This document shows positions 61,183 through 64,000 of a DNA stretch of 64,000 bases, piece by piece (positions within the stretch are counted from its first letter, which is position 1; every line of letters starts with the position of its first letter). Made by a program: the position numbers and the translations under genes. The notes beneath the pieces are model-generated. The model was not told the DNA's origin. It was given only the letters and a program-made list of their open reading frames with translations, and made no database searches. The DNA comes from Candidatus Obscuribacterales bacterium (lineage in GTDB: Bacteria > Cyanobacteriota > Vampirovibrionia > Obscuribacterales > Obscuribacteraceae). The stretch spans positions 248,001 to 312,000 of the forward strand of contig JAIETZ010000004.1 of NCBI GenBank assembly GCA_019744775.1. Direction: 5' to 3'.

Positions 61183-62856
61183 TTGGTACTTCGCAGTTCG
61201 TTAGTAGCAGTGGGTCAACTGCTTAGATCTATAAATCACGTCAGACCTTTTGTAGCCGGTGCAGAGCATCCTCGGCGGACGCAAGAGGCTAAACTGCTGA
61301 AAATTATCAGACAAAATCAAGAGTCAATTTACGGGCGTAAGCACCAATTCGACAAAATCAACAGCATCGAAGATTTTCAACGTCTCGTACCGGCTAACGA
61401 ATACGAAGACCTGGCACCGTATATTGAAGCGGCGATGAATGGTCACAAGCGACAGCTGACTGTTGAAGATCCATTCATGTTCGCCACCACAAGTGGTACC
61501 ACTTCAAAACCGAAATTCATTCCTATCACTGAAACGCATATGCAGGATTATATCCATGCATTTCAGTTGCACAATTACCACCTAGCCAAAGATTTCCCAA
61601 ATGTAGCAACAGGCAGTTACTTGATCCTAACGAGCAACGATGAAGAAGGCAAAGTTGCTTCAGGCGTTCCTTATGGTGCCGTTTCCGGTGTTCTCAATCG
61701 CCGTCAGCCATCGATAATCCGTCAATTCATGACCTTGCCCTACGAAATGTGCAAGATAAAGGACATCGACTTAAAGTATTACCTGATGCTGCGCATTGCC
61801 TTAGCCAAAGATGTAACCGCATTGCTTGCCTGCAACCCATCAAGCATGATTTTGCTTGCCGATCAATTGCAAGAACATGCCAGCGATTTGATATCCGACA
61901 TTTACAGTGGTACTGTACGCGAGTCATATCGTCCGCCGGCTCATTTGGCCGACGCGCTTGCTCCGCATATCACCATGAACAAAGAAAGAGCGCGGCAGTT
62001 AAGTGCTCTTCTGGACAAGCACGGCACACTTTTACCGAGCACTGTCTGGCCGAATTTGGAAATGCTGTCCTGTTGGAAGGGCGGACCAATGTCCTTCTAT
62101 CTGAATCAATTGCCTGAATACTACGGCAACGTGGCAATTAGAGATTTCGGCTATATGGCTTCTGAAGGTCGCGGCTCAATTCCAATACAGAATGATGGTG
62201 CCGGCGGAGTCTTGGCACTCACATCGCACTTCTTTGAATTTGTGCCCGAGCTGACAATGGAAGCCGGACAACCAAAATTCCTTACAGCTGATCAGCTTGA
62301 GCTGCACGGACGCTACTACATTTACTTCACGACATCATCCGGCATTTACAGATACAACATCAATGATGTTATTGAAGTTGTCGGCTTTTACAACCGCACT
62401 CCTATAATTCAATTCATTCGCAAAGGCATGGGCATCAGTTCCATAACTGGTGAGAAGTTGACGGAAGAGCAGGTTAAGATTGCCTTGTCATATGCAGTCA
62501 ATCAATTGCAATTGAAACAAATTCAACACTTCACCGCTGCTGTTGAACTTGATAAACCACCTTATTACACCCTTTACGCAGAATTGAAGAGTGATCTTCC
62601 AGAACCTGTACGCAATGAGTTTGTCCGTGTATTTGATCACTCGTTGCAAGCGCAAAATCTGGAATACCAGGATAAGAGACAGAGCAAGCGACTGGGAACC
62701 CCGGTTCTCAACATAGTGCCGCCTGGTACATACCTAAAATTGAGACAGCAGCGTGTTGCCGAAGGAGCTCCAGAGGCACAAGTTAAGATTCCGTTGTTAA
62801 GTTGCAGTACCGATTTCAGCAAATCTCTTGCTACACTAGCCATGGCGGAAGATTAG
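61183..62856 (+). CDS. GH3-family acyl-acid amido synthetase, paralogue 2
   Basis: This 557-residue protein is homologous along its length with the product of 21898-23550. Shared ATP-site motifs are MFATTSGTTSKPKFIPIT, YMASEGRGSIPIQ and YRYNINDVIEVVG. It should adenylate a carboxylic acid and transfer it to an amine, probably an amino acid. I start at TTG 61183, with AGAGG seven bases upstream, because this aligns with the paralogue's N-terminus. ATG 61135 would overlap the epimerase by 38 bases. It sits in a tight run with the hydrolase, epimerase and SDR genes. Confidence 0.84.
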   Translation: MVLRSSLVAVGQLLRSINHVRPFVAGAEHPRRTQEAKLLKIIRQNQESIYGRKHQFDKINSIEDFQRLVPANEYEDLAPYIEAAMNGHKRQLTVEDPFMFATTSGTTSKPKFIPITETHMQDYIHAFQLHNYHLAKDFPNVATGSYLILTSNDEEGKVASGVPYGAVSGVLNRRQPSIIRQFMTLPYEMCKIKDIDLKYYLMLRIALAKDVTALLACNPSSMILLADQLQEHASDLISDIYSGTVRESYRPPAHLADALAPHITMNKERARQLSALLDKHGTLLPSTVWPNLEMLSCWKGGPMSFYLNQLPEYYGNVAIRDFGYMASEGRGSIPIQNDGAGGVLALTSHFFEFVPELTMEAGQPKFLTADQLELHGRYYIYFTTSSGIYRYNINDVIEVVGFYNRTPIIQFIRKGMGISSITGEKLTEEQVKIALSYAVNQLQLKQIQHFTAAVELDKPPYYTLYAELKSDLPEPVRNEFVRVFDHSLQAQNLEYQDKRQSKRLGTPVLNIVPPGTYLKLRQQRVAEGAPEAQVKIPLLSCSTDFSKSLATLAMAED

Positions 62857-62886
62857 GAATAACGCTGACAGGAGCTAGCCCTAACA

Positions 62887-63903
62887 ATGGACAAAACAAC
62901 CGTTTTGGTAACCGGAGCCACAGGTCTGGTAGGTTTTAACGCAGTCAAACACTTGCTCAGCAAAGGTTTTATGGTTAAGGCCCTGACAAGAAGTTCAAGC
63001 AATGTCGCTGATTTGAAAAGTCTTGGCACTACCGGACAATTGACAATTGTGCAAGCAGATCTTGACGACAAGGCTCAGCTAGTTAACTGCATGAAAGGCG
63101 TAGATGTAGTAGTTCATGCCGCAGGCTTTGTTGATCCCTTGGGCAAACGAGCAGACATCTATAAAGTAAACGTAGAAGGAACAGGAAATATTCTTGCCGC
63201 TGCTGAAGAAGCAGGCGTCAAACAATTGATTCATATAAGCAGCTTGTCGGTAATTACCGGACAAGGCGACCAATATGGCTTGTCGGAAAAAGCAGAACTC
63301 AAATACTGCGGCGAAGCTTACGCTGATTCAAAAGTAGATGCGGAAAAATTAGTCACTTCGCAAAACGGCACTATCAATGTCACCGTATTACGTCCAGGCT
63401 TCATTTACGGTCCGAAAGAAAAGGCTTGGATGCCACGCTTGATAAATTCAATTGCCCAAGGCAAAGCAATGCTGATAGACGGCGGGCAAAAAGAAACGAA
63501 CGTCATTTACGTAGGCAATCTTAGCCAAGCAATTGAACTGGCGATATTAAATGAACAAAGCTTCGGGCAAGTTTACAACCTAACCGATGGCGAAAGAGTA
63601 AGCAAGAAACAACTCTTTGATGCAATTGCCGATGGTCTTCAATTGCCCCGTGTCACTCGAGTGATACCGTCAGCTGTTGCGCGCACGGCATGCGAAGTTG
63701 TTTCAACAATTGCTCCATTGCTGCCTCTTTCAGCACGCAAAGGACTTTCCCGTTATTCACGAGCTGCTTTTAGATTGGCAGGCGTCAATCAAGGATTTGA
63801 TATCAGCAAAGCTGAGCGCGAATTGAACTACACTAACCGCGTTCCCTTTTCGGAAGCAATGAAATTGACACTAGCTGATTTCGGCGCCAAGAAGGCGGGA
63901 TAG
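62887..63903 (+). CDS. NAD(P)-dependent epimerase/dehydratase (extended SDR, 3-beta-HSD-like)
   Basis: This 338-residue enzyme has a Rossmann fold with VLVTGATGLVGFNAV at the N-terminus, an Asp-rich second strand (VQADLDD) and VVVHAAG. The catalytic Y145-ADS-K149 pair follows in GEAYADSKVDAEK. RPGFIYGP is the extended-SDR signature. It resembles sterol/hopanoid-type 3-beta-hydroxysteroid dehydrogenase and dihydroflavonol reductase-like enzymes, so a hydroxyl on a lipid or sugar may be its target. AGGAG lies 12 bases before the ATG. It follows the GH3 gene by 30 bases in the same direction. Confidence 0.87.
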   Translation: MDKTTVLVTGATGLVGFNAVKHLLSKGFMVKALTRSSSNVADLKSLGTTGQLTIVQADLDDKAQLVNCMKGVDVVVHAAGFVDPLGKRADIYKVNVEGTGNILAAAEEAGVKQLIHISSLSVITGQGDQYGLSEKAELKYCGEAYADSKVDAEKLVTSQNGTINVTVLRPGFIYGPKEKAWMPRLINSIAQGKAMLIDGGQKETNVIYVGNLSQAIELAILNEQSFGQVYNLTDGERVSKKQLFDAIADGLQLPRVTRVIPSAVARTACEVVSTIAPLLPLSARKGLSRYSRAAFRLAGVNQGFDISKAERELNYTNRVPFSEAMKLTLADFGAKKAG

Positions 63904-63906
63904 GAA

Positions 63907-64000
63907 ATGCAAACTTCAACAAATCCTATTCAAGCCTTTGTCATTGACTACATACAACGCCACAAACATCCGGTTAATGCAATTTTGCACATCTTCGGCG
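63907..64000 (+). CDS. DUF962/Mpo1-like protein, truncated by the window end
   Basis: Only 31 codons are present. After a short leader comes the pattern DYIQRHKHPVNAILHIFG. The H-x-x-P-x-N-x-x-x-H spacing recalls the start of the DUF962/Mpo1 (YGL010w) family of membrane proteins; yeast Mpo1 is a dioxygenase acting on 2-hydroxy fatty acids. The ATG follows the SDR stop by three bases with AGGA close upstream. Too little is visible for certainty. Confidence 0.45.
   Translation, partial: MQTSTNPIQAFVIDYIQRHKHPVNAILHIFG

Noticed and set aside
1-64000. CRISPR arrays, tRNA or rRNA genes, insertion sequences, phage genes
   Set aside because: I saw no regularly spaced repeats, no cloverleaf-like GC-rich intergenic stretches with a TTC-loop signature, and no transposase or integrase motifs among the proteins.

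Overview
The window looks like a chromosomal segment of a non-photosynthetic relative of cyanobacteria, most likely Obscuribacterales in Vampirovibrionia/Melainabacteria. This is inference: IspH is the long plant/cyanobacterial form, Hfq is of the short divergent cyanobacterial kind, and two regulators carry an N-terminal fold that I associate with that group from memory. Base composition is moderate (mid-40s % GC by eye) and coding density is high. I saw no rRNA, tRNA, CRISPR array, insertion sequence or phage gene.

Region 1 (0.1-24.8 kb) is mostly housekeeping: ispF with a biotin carboxylase, a 3-hydroxyacyl-CoA dehydrogenase, hfq, the cell-elongation operon mreB-mreC-mreD-mrdA with an FHA protein, two paralogous HTH-like regulators around a putative cell-wall peptidase, metG, coaBC, a YtxH/DUF948/YtxH envelope-stress trio, an rRNA pseudouridine synthase, rodZ, rimO, a J-like/MshEN protein, a J-domain protein, a TM2 membrane protein, a GH3-family acyl-amide synthetase and a GT2 glycosyltransferase. 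Five copies of a dispersed, hairpin-forming repeat lie in this region, all pointing at the next gene's start codon. In several copies base changes keep the stems paired.

Region 2 (25.0-38.3 kb) is a two-gene, translationally coupled megasynthase. The first protein (2872 residues) reads nitronate-monooxygenase-like (PfaD-like) halves, KS, AT, one PUFA-type ACP, KR, DH. The second (1573 residues) reads KS, AT-like, DH, Sfp-type phosphopantetheinyl transferase. Together they resemble the iterative polyunsaturated-fatty-acid (Pfa-like) 'secondary lipid' synthases, with the enoyl reductase and the activating PPTase built in.

Region 3 (38.3-64 kb) carries a pterin dehydratase, an M23 peptidase, a calpain-like protease, a LuxR-type regulator, ispH, a beta-lactamase-like protein, a TrxR-like flavoprotein without a CxxC, hemE and hemY. 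Between the two haem genes lies a minus-strand trio DUF1702 / UnbU / UnbV, the accessory genes best known from enediyne warhead cassettes. Then come a GH15 glucoamylase coupled to a Ppx/GppA phosphatase, three envelope or exported genes, and a run hydrolase - enolase-superfamily epimerase - second GH3 synthetase - SDR epimerase, ending in a truncated DUF962-like gene.

The most interesting possibility is that the Pfa-like synthase, the UnbL/U/V-like trio, the two GH3 amide synthetases and the GT21-like glycosyltransferase belong to one uncharacterised lipid or polyketide pathway. The separate genes are well supported; the link between them is only inferred from proximity. The other notable signals are the dispersed leader repeat and an N-terminal motif at identical positions (46-53) in two predicted cell-wall peptidases that lack signal peptides.
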